A stretch of 64,000 nt of DNA, taken from Poa pratensis (lineage: Eukaryota; Streptophyta; Magnoliopsida; Poales; Poaceae). Below are positions 22,927 to 34,351 of the stretch, in pieces (within the stretch, counting starts at the first letter, position 1; each line of letters begins with the position of its first letter). Location: the NCBI GenBank assembly GCA_947311845.1, contig CAMZMU010000020.1, positions 33,929,946 to 33,993,945 on the forward strand, read 5' to 3'. The position numbers and the translations under genes are program-made. The notes beneath the pieces were generated by a model, which had not been told where the DNA came from, ran no database searches, and worked only from the letters and a program-made list of their open reading frames with translations.

Positions 22927-25447
22927 ATGACACTAAGTGATGATGATTCCGCGAAGGACCAAGCCACTCCGGCATCCATGGCCGATCTCAAAACGATGGA
23001 AACATCATTGAAATCATCCATCGATACCCAATTTGCTGAGATGCGTGACTTGCTCAAGCAACTCGCAAGTGACAAGGTTCCTACGGAGACCGTCTCACTA
23101 GAGGACTCCGCTAACTCAATGACGGTGATACCGAGGAGGAAAAAGAGAAAAAGAAAGGGGTTGAAAATACCGATCTTAAGAATCCCTCCACATCTACCAC
23201 CATACCCGAAGGTGGGAAGCCGGAGTACCATGCGGTTCCCCTTGTGTACTCTCCCGACCCACCTATCCATCATACTCGCATAAACCCTTTGGGTCCACCT
23301 CCTAAACTTAATGCATTGGCTTTTCCTACTTGGCAACACTTAATGAAATCTCATATCAACAGTTGCTCTATCGAGCTTTGGAGGATCATTCAAGTGGGAT
23401 TCAAGGCCGTGAATCCTAACAACTTGACAAGAAGAGAGGTGGCCGAGAAACAACTCAATGCTTCCGCTCTCCACATGATTGAACTTGCCGTTGGAGAAAA
23501 TGGCATGCATCACATTCAACATGTCTCCACCGCTAAAGAAGCTTGGGATTGCCTTGAGGTGGCATTTCTTGGAAATGAAAGCATGAAGAGGAATAGATTT
23601 GATGCCTTGAGCAATGAGGCCGAAGGTTTCTACATGCTTGATAATGAAACTCATGAGGAGATGTATGGAAGACTCAAGATTCTTGCCAAAGCCTTTTATA
23701 ATGTTGGGGCAACCTATGTGGATGATGCTTGGATTAAGAGGAAGTATGTGAATGCTCTCATGCCCTTCGAGCCCGTTGACTTGAAGGCCCTACAAGGAAA
23801 ATACAACTACCTTGAGATGACATCCAATGAAGTTATGCAAGAGATGCAAGCCTCCAAGGTTGACACCAAGAATGCTCTAGACACCCGTGCTAGGGCCATG
23901 GGAATGAAACAAGGTCCCTCTCTTGCTTTGAAGGCCAAGGTTGTGTGCCTTGATGAACATGATGAAGTTGAAGCATGCCCGCACAACATTCCTCCCGATG
24001 ACCTTGAACAAGCCCTCCATGGTCACATAGCTCTTGCAACAAGGACATTTTGGAATGACCCGGCCAAGGCAAAGGCTCAACTTGATCGAACAAGCAATCA
24101 AAGTGGGAAGAAGGAGTTTGCTAATAGGATAAAGACTTGCTACAATTGTCATAACACGCATCATTTCATCAAAGATTGTCCATATGAGAATAGAGAGCAA
24201 AACGGTGGAAGACTTGTCCTCAAGGGCCAATGAAACATGACACAAAAGAAGCCTTTTGTCAAGAAGAAGCCATTCTTCAAGAAAGCACCAAGAATTGTGT
24301 TGATAACTCAAGAAGAGTATCCTTCCGAGGACTCCGAAGAAGAAGAACCCACTCGTGAGGTGGCCGCATTGGCCATTGTATCAACTCCACCTCCTTCTCT
24401 CTTCGAATCCCCCAATGAGAACCTCTCCATCAACACCGCTCGTTGCCTCATGGCTCACGTCACCGAGGTATCATATTCTACTCCCAAGACTATGCATGAA
24501 ATAGATGATAAAACTAGTCTTGTGATTAAGAAAGAACTTGTTGCTTCCGATACTATTGTGGCTAACTTGCAAGGTGAAACTAAGGCATATGTTGAGTCTC
24601 TCTTGAGACAACTTGATGCGGCCGAAGAAATCCTTGATGACAAGGAAAAATTGAGAGAGAGGACGCTCTCACCATTGCATCCTTGAATGCCTCTCTTCAA
24701 GAAGAGAGTGAATATAGAACTTCTCTTGAGGAAAGAATTGAGTATCTTGATGATAAAAATGATGAAATAATTGCTAAAATCATTAAGGATAGAGACCATG
24801 TCTTTGCTAAATATAAAGTGATTAAAAAGGAGAAATCTGAGTTTGTGGTTGCTAATGCTAGACTCCTTGAGGATATGGAGAAACTTGACAAGGCCCACAA
24901 GGTCTTGGAAAGTACCCACTCTCTTCTAGTCAAGTCTCATGAGCAACTTCAAACTCAACTTTCTAAATCTAACTCACCTAGTACCTCTACTCCCTCTTGT
25001 GAGCATGCAAATGTTATTGAGGAAAATGCTAGGTTGAAGGTGGATCTTGCGAAGGCCACTAGTGCCAAGACCTCTATTCCCAAAGGTAAAGAGAAGGTTG
25101 TTGCTCATGCTTTTGAGCAAAAGCCACACAAAGGGAAGGAGGGCCTTGGTTATGTAGCCAAGACAAAGAACAAGAAGAGCAATACCAAGGAGAACAATGC
25201 CAAGCCCGCACAAGCCAAGACTTCCATTGCGGGTGTTAATGCCACTAGGGGCAAGACCACTCGTAGTGACTTTGCGGGGCATAACAATCCCAACTACATT
25301 CTTTATGTTGATTATTATGGGGATGTTTATGCAAAATATGTTGGTCCTTATGATGGTTACATTGCTTATTCTTTTTGGGTTCCTAAGACCCTTGTTGCTA
25401 ACAAAAGAGGACCCATTGAGAAATGGGTACCTAAAACCAAGCAATGA
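22927..25447 (+). pseudogene. Gag of SIRE-like Copia element E2, disrupted
   Basis: Capsid/nucleocapsid polyprotein. The start MTLSDDDSAKDQAT at 22927 lies 37 bp after the PBS. The core at about 23290-23900 has ALAFPTWQHLMKSHI, STAKEAWDCLEVAFLG and EMYGRLKILAKAF (UBN2/Retrotran_gag type). The zinc knuckle CYNCHNTHHFIKDC is at about 24138-24180. A Lys-rich and acidic linker follows, then a coiled coil (24683-24960) and the tail RGPIEKWVPKTKQ. Disruptions are a frame change near 23118, an in-frame TGA at 24231-24233, a frame change near 24655, and TGA at 25445-25447 before the protease. The last stop may be natural, since SIRE elements often separate gag and pol by a stop; the others are decay or sequence error. 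Confidence 0.85.
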
Positions 25448-25493
25448 TTTCTTGTAGGACTATGCTTCCGGTGGGTCTAAATGGGTGGTTGAT

Positions 25494-28400
25494 TGTAACA
25501 GCCCAAAGTTAAGAACCAGAAAAACCTGTGTAAATTTTCCACTTTTGGTTCATTGCATCATGGCATCCTTGCATCAAAGTGTACCAATTGGAACCTTTAA
25601 CTTGTCACTAGGGAATTGTGCTAGGGAATTGTTGATGTTACTAGGGAATTGTTGTGGTTTGGCACCATTTTAAAACAACATGCCAAATTTGCTACAACCA
25701 AATTTCAAATCAATGAAGGCACTCAACTTGCAAAACAAAGATATCTTGACATCTTATATTTGTCAAGGAAGTTCCAAGAGTTCAAATTAATATTTTTCAC
25801 TTGCTTTCAAAATTCTAAACTAATATCATTTTGGTTTTAAGAAAAATGCCAAATGTTTTATAAAAGGAAGGACATTCAATTTGGCTTGATCCAATTGAAT
25901 TCAAACACTTTTTAAATCCTTTACACTTCCTAAACAGAAGGCCTAGTTTGCTTCACCACGATGTTGGGAGCCTCCACTCTTTTCCTTGGTGACCTTTGGA
26001 AAATAAATTATGTTCCAATAAATTTTATAAAGAGAAAAGCCCCAAATGCCTATTGCTTTGCTTTCAAGTTTTGAAGTAATTGTTGACCATCAATTTTCAC
26101 TTTTGGTTTGTTATGTGTCAACAATGTTTCAGGACTTCAAATATACTTTTCTCAAGGACAAATAAATGGCTAAGTGTTTTAAATCTTAAAAACACCAAAA
26201 ATACCATACCTCCACCCTATGAATAAAAGTGGTTCCAAACTTTTTATCTTGAGACACCAATTTTGGTGGAGCTTCTTGTTAATGTGAGGAGGCAACACAA
26301 TTTTTCCAGATTTTAATAAAATGTTTTAGTGCCTCAATTAATTACCTAAAGTACTACTGGTTTCTAAAAGGAAAATAGAAAAGGACCTATCCGTGAGGGG
26401 GGAAGTTTCTCCAGGGGGTTACTCGCAAAAGTGCCTTCTTCTTCATGTAGCAGACAGTGGCAGCGGCATGGCTGAGCTCGTCGCTGGCCCACGCGCGCGC
26501 GCCCTCCTGCCGCCCAGTGGATAAGAAGACCGAGGCCGCTGCTTTGTTGCTCTCCCTCCTCCCTATCCACTCACTCGCCCACCCGCCTCCTCTCTCTTTT
26601 CATTTCCCCACGAAGCCGAAGCCGAACTCGTCGTCACCGGCGCATCGCCACCACTGCGGGCTTCCCCGAGGCGAGCCGAGACCGCCACGAGCACCGCCGT
26701 GCCACCCTCTACCTCTCCCCCGAAGGACGCTTGCTGGGGCGCACCGAGACGGGTGAATCGCGACCCTCTTCCCCGCCGCCGGCCGAAGCTCCTCCGCGAC
26801 GTCGCCGCCGTTTCCGTCCACCTCCGTCCCTGCCGAGCTCACACATGCGTCGAGGGTGAGGCCGCCATCCTCCTGGACATCCTCTTCCTCCCTCTCTCGT
26901 CATTTTTGTCTCCACCGATCCGTCTTGGTCGCGTTCGACCGCGGCATGGTCGCCGTCGCGAGCACGCGCACGCCCATGTGCAGCTGCCGCCTGCAGGTTG
27001 CTAGCACTCCCAGCTCGAGCACAAGGTCAACACCACTTCTGCACCCGTGTAGCGCACACGCACGCACTGGAGCACCACCGCAGCATGGTCGTCGCCGACG
27101 TTTTTCACCGCCGCGCCGCGGTCTGGAACAGACTGAACTTTCGTTCAGTTTCGTCAGCAGTGGATCGGAAAATCCGAGTCCAGTGAATCGGATTATCCGG
27201 GAAACCCAGTACAGAGTTACTTTTATTCCTTAGCAGGTTTTCGAGACTTATGCGTCGATCGGATATTCCGATTTGTCAAAATTCGGATAATCCGATTTTA
27301 GTCAGTACGCTGGAAAAATAATAAATGGCAGGAAAATTTTGTAAACTTCAAAAATCAATATCTTTTGCTCTGTTAATCCAAAATGTGCAAATAAAATATC
27401 GAAATGATCAGGGAAAATAACCTTACATGTTAACATCATTTACATGTCCAACCAAACAAAATAAGTAGCAGTTTCCTTAACTCTAGAAAAATGGCAGAAT
27501 AGAAAATGAAATTTGGAAAAAGTAATAACTTTTAAATAATGGTCCTAAAATTATGTTTGACCTCTCGAAATATTCCGTGAGTTAATACCTAACAGGAAAC
27601 AACATTTTCATGCATGTTAGAATAATATTTAGGTGCTGGTCTTATTAAAGTTATTAATATGCCACTAAGATAAATATGAGGGTAGGCCAAATAATGCATA
27701 ATTATTTGGGACACTCATTCAACTCGATGACCACGTCTAGGATCTCCTAGTTGCATTAAATTGTCATATCATCATTCTTGTATGCATTGCACAATTGCCA
27801 TGTGTTGATTGTTGTTTTTGCTTTCCGGTGTTGTTTGCTCTCCGGTAGATCACGAGTTCGGAGTTGAGCATCATTACTCCGACGAGCAGTTTGACTACTT
27901 CGCTCAACAAGGCAAGCGTAATCCCCCCTCTGAGCATGTCTTATCCTATTTTCCGCAAATATTTTCTCCACTATAATATTGCATGCGGTTCCAAATGTCA
28001 ATTTGCTGGGATTAGAGTATCCTATAGTTGCATTAAGATTCCGATGCCAATTACCTGGTTCCCCTCCTATTATCCATAGGATTGTATTGTTGGCCTGAAA
28101 TACTTAACTATGCTATGTTGTTGCTTAGCCATGCTTAGTTAAATGCTTAGCCTTCCGATGGATGGTTCATGTTGGAAACAGGTGATGAGATAAATGATTG
28201 ATGGTGGAGAAGTTGTGGTGACAGGTAATAAAATGCTTAAAGGTGGGGATGAGAGGCCACTGTGGTTGTGGTGCTTTGTCTCGTTCCCGTCGCCTAGGTG
28301 CGAGTTCTTTACCTCTTGAACCAAGAATGAGCGCGCTTCCTTTCAGTGGGCTATATGGAACCCCCGTCGACCAACTAACTTGAGCGGGACTAGCCAGGGT

Positions 28401-29446
28401 CCTCTAGTTTGGTTTTCCATTTGCGTGTGCGTTGAGATGGTGACCAAGACTGGGATGAGGATGGTGGTGTTAGGAAAATGAGTGGCCACGGGGCACGGTG
28501 TCGATGATCCGCTGCTCCGTCCTCACTGATAATCCTGGGTTAGTCCTTAACGAGGTAAAGGTTGTAACTGTTCCCACTCAGCCGGCTTTCCCCGGAAGAG
28601 AGCTAAGCGTAGGCAATGAGCCGGGCGGTACCGAAGGTAAACACAGTGCACCCTGCAGGGTTAAATCTTTTCGAAAAGCCGTGTCCACGGTTACGGACAA
28701 CTTGGGAAAGGACGATAAGATCATAGAATAACTTTAACGGAATGATTGAAAACTGGGTACTAGAGGTACCACTCAAGAATGCAAGGTGAGCTTCCTCGAG
28801 GGTGATTCGGGGAGGTGCCTTTGATGAACAGGTACCGTGGTTGGTGATGGTTGATGATGAGTAAGTTGATCAAGAAAAGAGTTACTTCTTACCCTTTTCA
28901 AAATAATCTGATTAGTCGATGCCATGGAGTTATGTCTTTTTAAAATTAAAATCAGCTTTATGCAAAACAGCCATAAAACCTTGAAAGCCAATCATCGAGC
29001 ATATATTAGCTCTTAATCTTGCGAGTTCGTCGAACTCAACGTCGTTTGCTTATTTTCAGGAGAGGACTTCACCGACCCCGAAGGTGGGTTCTTTGTGGAC
29101 GTCGACGAGTAGTCTGGGGTTCCCAGGTGGCAGCTTGGGACATCCCGGAACAGCTGGCGCTGGATGTTTATCTGTAGGCCTCTTAGGCCATATTTCGATC
29201 TTGTTGTTTAGAACAACTTATTTTTGCTTCCGCTTGTTGTAATGTTGGGTCTGTGACCTCTGGTTGTCATTTGCTATCTTTCTCTATTATAAGAGTTGAA
29301 CTATTATGATTTGTGTCGTAGAGTCTGTGATGTGCCAGTTGTTCCACAAGTCTTGATCTCTCTATTATGCTTTGATAGTGTGTCTGGTGGTGTCGGATAA
29401 CCGGAGACACAGTATCACTGTATAGCAGTCGGGTCGGGGCGCCACA
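25494..29446 (+). repeat. 5' LTR of element C (3953 bp)
   Basis: TGTAACAGCC...GCGCCACA. It has an AT-rich first kilobase, a GC-rich block at 26440-27120, four CGG-N5-CCG dyads at 27166-27294, and an AT-rich last third. Reading frames in the GC-rich block run on both strands and show no family match. Confidence 0.9.
27166..27294. promoter_or_regulatory. Four CGG-N5-CCG dyads in the C LTR
   Basis: CGGAAAATCCG (27166-27176), CGGATTATCCG (27189-27199), CGGATATTCCG (27260-27270) and CGGATAATCCG (27284-27294). All four are conserved in the 3' LTR at 62017, 62040, 62112 and 62136. No obvious TATA box follows closely. Confidence 0.55.
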
Positions 29447-29449
29447 AGT

Positions 29450-29460
29450 TGGTATCAGAG
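29450..29460 (+). other. Primer-binding site of element C (tRNA-Met type)
   Basis: TGGTATCAGAG, three nucleotides after the 5' LTR. Confidence 0.85.
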
Positions 29461-31349
29461 TAGTACTGCCTGTAGGAAACCCTTCTACTGGTCGCCGTTG
29501 AGTCTAGTGTTTGTGAAAATATTTTAACCTAAAAATGAGTTGTGAAAACCATCTTAGGATTCTTTTTACTCCTTATCTGGTTACCCTCTAATCTCGGAGC
29601 AATCTTACCTCGATTTGACTTAAAGGTTTTACTTCTCATCTGTTACTTCAAAATGATTAGAAACGGGTTGGGTTCGATCTTTAGTGTTATGTGTCCAGTT
29701 GCTCCGCTGCGTTGCAAGCCCAATCAACTCAGATGTTTCGACCGAGTCTAATCCTTTGCTCCTTTGTTGGGTTTTAACCCAAGGTCTTGAACCGAAGGTC
29801 CCGGATTGTGCGGTGATTCTGGCATGATGAATTGTGTGGGTTGTTACCCATGTGATTGTTATGCTACTTATGATTCTCGGCACATGAAGCTGACCTTTAA
29901 CCCAAGTCCTTTATGTGGTCTGTGTGGTAAATGGTTGAACCTTAATTTACCACACCTCAGCTGGCTATGTACCTTCAGCTCTCCCTTAAACCTTGCTCTA
30001 GGCTCTGCCTTGGAATCATCTGGGTTATGACCAAATTCTCTTAGCGAATCCCCCATCTATGTTCATGACTCTGCTGCATCTCTCCTTTTGGGCATGGTTA
30101 TCACAATTGAGTAATAACCGGTGCATCTTCAACATCTTAGGAGTCTCCTGAGCATGTTTCGTACTCTGATCCGCTTTCCAACCTTTGTCTGTCGGTTGAC
30201 AGTAAAGTTCTATCCTGCGTTGGTATGTTCCGATGCAAGTCACTCTCTCGATCCGTCAAGACTTTCCACTTCGTCTCGATAGAAGAAACAACTCTAGTAC
30301 CTTGTCCACTTCTCGGACCAGGTCAAAGTATTGTAATCTGCAGAATGAGGGCCTTGTCTAGCTTTTGCTCTGCTCCACCTCAGAGTGTCACACTCTTTTA
30401 TATCAGGGTATCGAGCTAAGTATCATGATCCTCTTGATGAAGTGATGCTCTTACACTTTGTTACTCTCCGATCTCCGAGTGACTTATTACTCTAGAGTGA
30501 TGAGACGTGAGCAATGATGTGGCTATCGGATATTCTCAGCAGTTCTTACTGCGCCGAAATCCAAGGACACTCATTGTCCTCCTTAGCATGATTGGTTAGC
30601 CAATCAATAAGTTGAGTTTGACAGTGCTACCAAGTCAGTTGGCTCTGATGCACTCCCTCGGTCAAAGAGCTAGGTTCGTGCCGAAGCTCCCGAGACCACC
30701 TCGTTGTGCCTTGAAAGGCATGATCCCTCATGAACTCAAGATCCACCGGTATGTCGTGATATCCTATATGTGGATAGTGATATTCTGGAGGTCTTTCCAG
30801 AAGTATCGCCAGGTTGTCACCTGACCGTGATGTTGAGCTTATGAGTAAGCTGGTTCTCTGAACAACTCCCTTCTCCAAGAAAATCGTGCTGGATGTCCTG
30901 AATTATTTGGTTGAGCTTAAACAACTTGGGGAGTTAAAAGATAAAAGCTCTATCCGAAATAGTTCTTTCATAAAGGGATGTCTAGTCTGTCCTGTGAAGC
31001 GAGGTGGTATCTCCTCTTTGGATATGCTAACCTCTAAATCTTTTGATTTGAATTTGGGCTATCGTCAAATCAAACTCAGACCTACCTACCTGAATGTGTT
31101 AGTCTGACCAATACTTATGCCCGTTCTGGTGAAAGATGAGTCTACCGTCCTGGAGTATCTGGATAAGTTTGTTGCTGAGCCATCAACTACCTACTTATCT
31201 TCTCCATGTTTGAGGAGATTCTTATTGGATATTGGGCGTTAGCGTTGGAAACTTGTTGGAACTAACTTTGTGTCTTCACAAGGTATGTGTTCTGGAGTTA
31301 GAAGTGACTTTTCCTGGTTCACGTGCAATTGCTGAAAGATGTCACCGTG
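29461..31349 (+). pseudogene. Interior of element C, left part, with degenerate pol remnants
   Basis: Mostly uninterpretable. Near 30795-30840, broken frames still show VFPEV..SPG and PDRDVEL, the segment just before reverse transcriptase in Tekay/Del-type Gypsy elements. At 30886-31107 a frame reads VELKQLGELKDKSSIRNSSF and later LGYRQIKLRP, which match early reverse-transcriptase blocks with large internal deletions. No intact domain survives. It ends at the target duplication CCGTG (31345-31349) of element A. Confidence 0.6.
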
Positions 31350-31836
31350 TGACATGGGTATGCCTATCGGTACCCTACCATGAGGGTACCTGGTGCACGT
31401 ATCGACTAGGCCCAACTATCAGAGCCTACATGAAGCCCATGAAGGGAGGCCCACGAAGATGAAGTATCCTCCAAGTTTGGCGAAGCAATAGTCGGTTTAG
31501 AGTTTCCTTACTTGTAAATCGAGTCGGTTACGAACACCCGGACCCAGCCTATTATTTAAGGACTGGGAGGGCCATCGAACCAGACAACGAACCACCAGAG
31601 CCACAAACCCTAGCGAGATCGACATCTCGCCGGGATCCTTGTAACCATCATATTCACAAATCAATAACAGACAGGCAGGACGTAGGGGTGTTACCTCCAC
31701 ACGAGGGCCCTGAACCTGGGTAAAATCTTTGCCCTGCTTGTCAGCCGACGATACTTCCAGCTCTACCACGTTCTCTCCCCCATATTCATAACCTAGGGAC
31801 CTTAACCATGGGTCTTGATGAGTCTACCCCTCGTCA
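31350..31836 (+). repeat. 5' LTR of element A (487 bp)
   Basis: TGACATGGG...CCTCGTCA, with a TATA-like TATTTAAG near 31553. By eye it differs from the 3' LTR by about four substitutions, all transitions, and one 1-bp indel. Confidence 0.93.
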
Positions 31837-31838
31837 AG

Positions 31839-31855
31839 TGGCGCCGTCTGTGGGA
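31839..31855 (+). other. Primer-binding site of element A
   Basis: TGGCGCCGTCTGTGGGA, two nucleotides after the LTR, complementary to a tRNA ending GGCGCCA. I have not assigned the tRNA. Confidence 0.75.
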
Positions 31856-31892
31856 AAGAATAGCGCTGGACTCGAAGTTTCGCCGGTCCCAA

Positions 31893-32060
31893 CAGCAAAC
31901 GGCAAATCGCCGATCACACCAGCAAACGGCAACTCGCCGATCTCATCTGCAAACGGCAACTCGCCGGCCATGTCAGCAAACAGCAACTCGCCGATCCAGG
32001 CGACACACGGCGACTCGCCGATCCACTCGAAAAGCGGCGCCTGCCCGCTTCACCCGCAAA
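31893..32060 (+). repeat. Tandem ~30-bp repeats in the leader of element A
   Basis: About six imperfect copies of a unit containing GCAAACGGCAACTCGCCGAT. In one frame they encode repeated ANGNSPI. They lie between PBS and gag, so they are leader or packaging sequence, or an upstream peptide. Confidence 0.75.
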
Positions 32061-32294
32061 AAGCGCATCTGCTCTTCCAATGAATTTCAATCCGCACTCG
32101 CCAGAGCTTCAGGAGGCGTTTTCCGGCCTTGAATCAGGTTTGAGTTTGACTGTTGGAGCATTCAATTTTTTCGTAAACAATCTTGGCACGCAGGACTCAG
32201 CAGATCCGCAACAACTGGCGCTGGGCACTCGAGGCTCCGTCGACTGCGCTCGCCCCATCGTCGAATTCCTGAAGCCTGCTCGCCCGCAACAACC

Positions 32295-34351
32295 ATGTCG
32301 ACCGGCGAGCTCGATAGGTTCATGATGACGGAACTCCAAGGCGAGGAAGCAGAATCAGCATACAACACAAGCAACATCGACTTCAACCTACCACTCGACG
32401 AGAGTTTCGACTGCGGGATCTCCCTCGATGACTTCTACGAGCCCGCGATTCATAACGACAACAACGTCGACTCGGAGATCTTCACCAACACCAACCTCGA
32501 CTCAGAAATCCGTAATGGCTTCGCCAACACCGAGATGAGCATAGGCGATGAGCACATCGACAACGAGATTCGCCTCGAAGATCTACTCGATGAACACACT
32601 GGCTCTGACATGAGCCTCGATGGCGATGTCGAGTCCATGACTGGAATCGACAGCACATACACCTGTCCTCGGGTCACGCCCCATCAGGTCTACGTGGCCT
32701 TCACCGCAGAATCATCCGCAGACGCTGCCGCTCGCAGGCCTGCACAATTCCCATGCACGGTAACCATGCCAGATGGGGTCACAACCTTGACAATCACGGA
32801 GGAGATGGCAGCAAAAGCAGATAAAGTCATAAAGGAGTGCACTATGATGCCGCCAAACTCCACCCCAGAGGAGATGTTGACCTTCCAGTACTTCAACTGG
32901 CAGGAGTCAATTCGACTGCAAAACTACCGAGCGACGCTCGAGGAGCGCAAAAGGCAAGCCAGCCTCTCGAGTGCCCGACGAAGGGAGCAATCCCTCGGGT
33001 CCACACAGCAACCAACCCCTCGACCTAGGTCGCGGTTGGCAAGCCTTCCAGAACATGAAAGGGTAGCAATCACCCGTAACCTGTCGTTCATGACAGAGGA
33101 CGCTAACGGAATCCCAGTGCCCAAAACTGCTGCGGGTGCATTATTCTCCGTAGGTGCTTACCTCAAGGCAATACAACCTCCGGCGAATGACCCTAACGCA
33201 GCCCTGCATCGCCAACAACTCAAATCGCTAGCTCTAGCGGCACAGGCTATGCAGCCAGAAGACAAAACTCCAGCAAGGGATCGCGATCGCGACATAGTCG
33301 ACTCACGACACGCAGCACATCATCGCAGTGGTCGCAGCCACCACTCGGATGAAGGAAGGAGAAGCACGCGCCGGCACAGGTCCAGCAGGAGCAGGTCTCG
33401 AAGATCCTATAGCAGCGATTCATACTCTGATCGCGAACCAGAGCCATGCGGAGCATTGTGCTTCACTCGACGCATCCGTGAGACGCGGATGCCCAAACGG
33501 TTCAAGTTGACAGGCGAGCAACCCAAGTACAACGGTCGCCAAGAACCTTCTGGGTGGCTAGAAGATTACAGACTCGCCGTGGCATGCCAGCGGGCACGAA
33601 CACCACGGCGATGCAGTACATACGACTTATGCTCGAAGGAACTGCCCGCGACTGGCTCAAATCACTCCCTCCATCATCATATGACTCGTGGGATGATTTC
33701 CGCAGAGACTTCATCAAAAACTTCGAGCCTCTGTGTGAGCGCCCGAAGACATTCGAGGAATTAAGGACATGTACTCAACGATCAGACGAGTCGCTGAGAT
33801 CATACATACGGCGGTGGACCGAAATACGCAATTCGGTTGGCAAAGTGTCAGAAGACAGGGCCATGGATGCCTTCATACAAGGTCTCGCCAGGAAGGACTT
33901 CAAAGAGGCACTTGGTCGTGAAAAGCCAACCTCCCTGGCTGACCTCATCAAAGTTGCGACTGAGTGGGCAGATGGAGAGGATTCTGTACGCAGATCCCGT
34001 GCTTCCCCAACACGCGACAACTACGAAAGCGGCAGTCGAAGCCGCAGAGATTCATACAGAGAAGATCGCAGGCGTAAACGGTCCAGACGTCCTTACGACG
34101 ATAACAGACCCGAGTTCATGGCGGCTGGATACACACAGCCAAGGAGGACCATGATAGAAGCAATCGACGCTCGGATGATCGACGTGACAGTCGAGATCGC
34201 GAGCAGCGGAGCGATAGCTACAAAAGGCAAGAATGGCGCAAACGTAGCGACGCAAAACCCGAGCGGTCATTCGAGGAAAAGATGGACGACTGGTGCAGAT
34301 TCCACCTCTTCAAGGGGGACGACGGAAAACTACGCTCCAATCACACCCTAA
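32295..34351 (+). pseudogene. Gag of element A, disrupted
   Basis: The start MSTGELDRF at 32295 leads a long acidic N-terminal part (to about residue 150), then an Arg/Ser-rich stretch at 33330-33430. The capsid core at 33490-33960 has WLEDYRLAV, LMLEGTARDWLKSLPP and SLRSYIRRWTEIRNS (Retrotrans_gag family). Another Arg/Asp-rich stretch follows, then the noncanonical Cys/His segment WCRFHLFKG...NHTLRNC at about 34288-34360, as in other Tat gags. The frame changes near 33590 and again near 34145. It should be one polyprotein with the protease. Confidence 0.85.

Larger units (their letters stand above)
21689..25493 (+). mobile_element. Element E2: SIRE-like Copia retrotransposon, 5' part only
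   Basis: 5' LTR, PBS and gag are present; the element is cut at 25493 by element C inside the protease start (frame YASGGSKWVVD then lost). The putative target duplication is TCAAG (21684-21688), its partner outside the window. A long gag with a UBN2-like core, a CCHC knuckle and a coiled-coil C-terminal extension ending IEKWVPKTK is typical of the SIRE/Maximus lineage of Triticeae Copia elements. Confidence 0.82.

Noticed and set aside
26440..27120. Arg/Pro-rich proteins in the GC-rich block of the C LTR
   Set aside because: Frames are open on both strands because of base composition, have no family motifs and are not flanked by splice or promoter signals.
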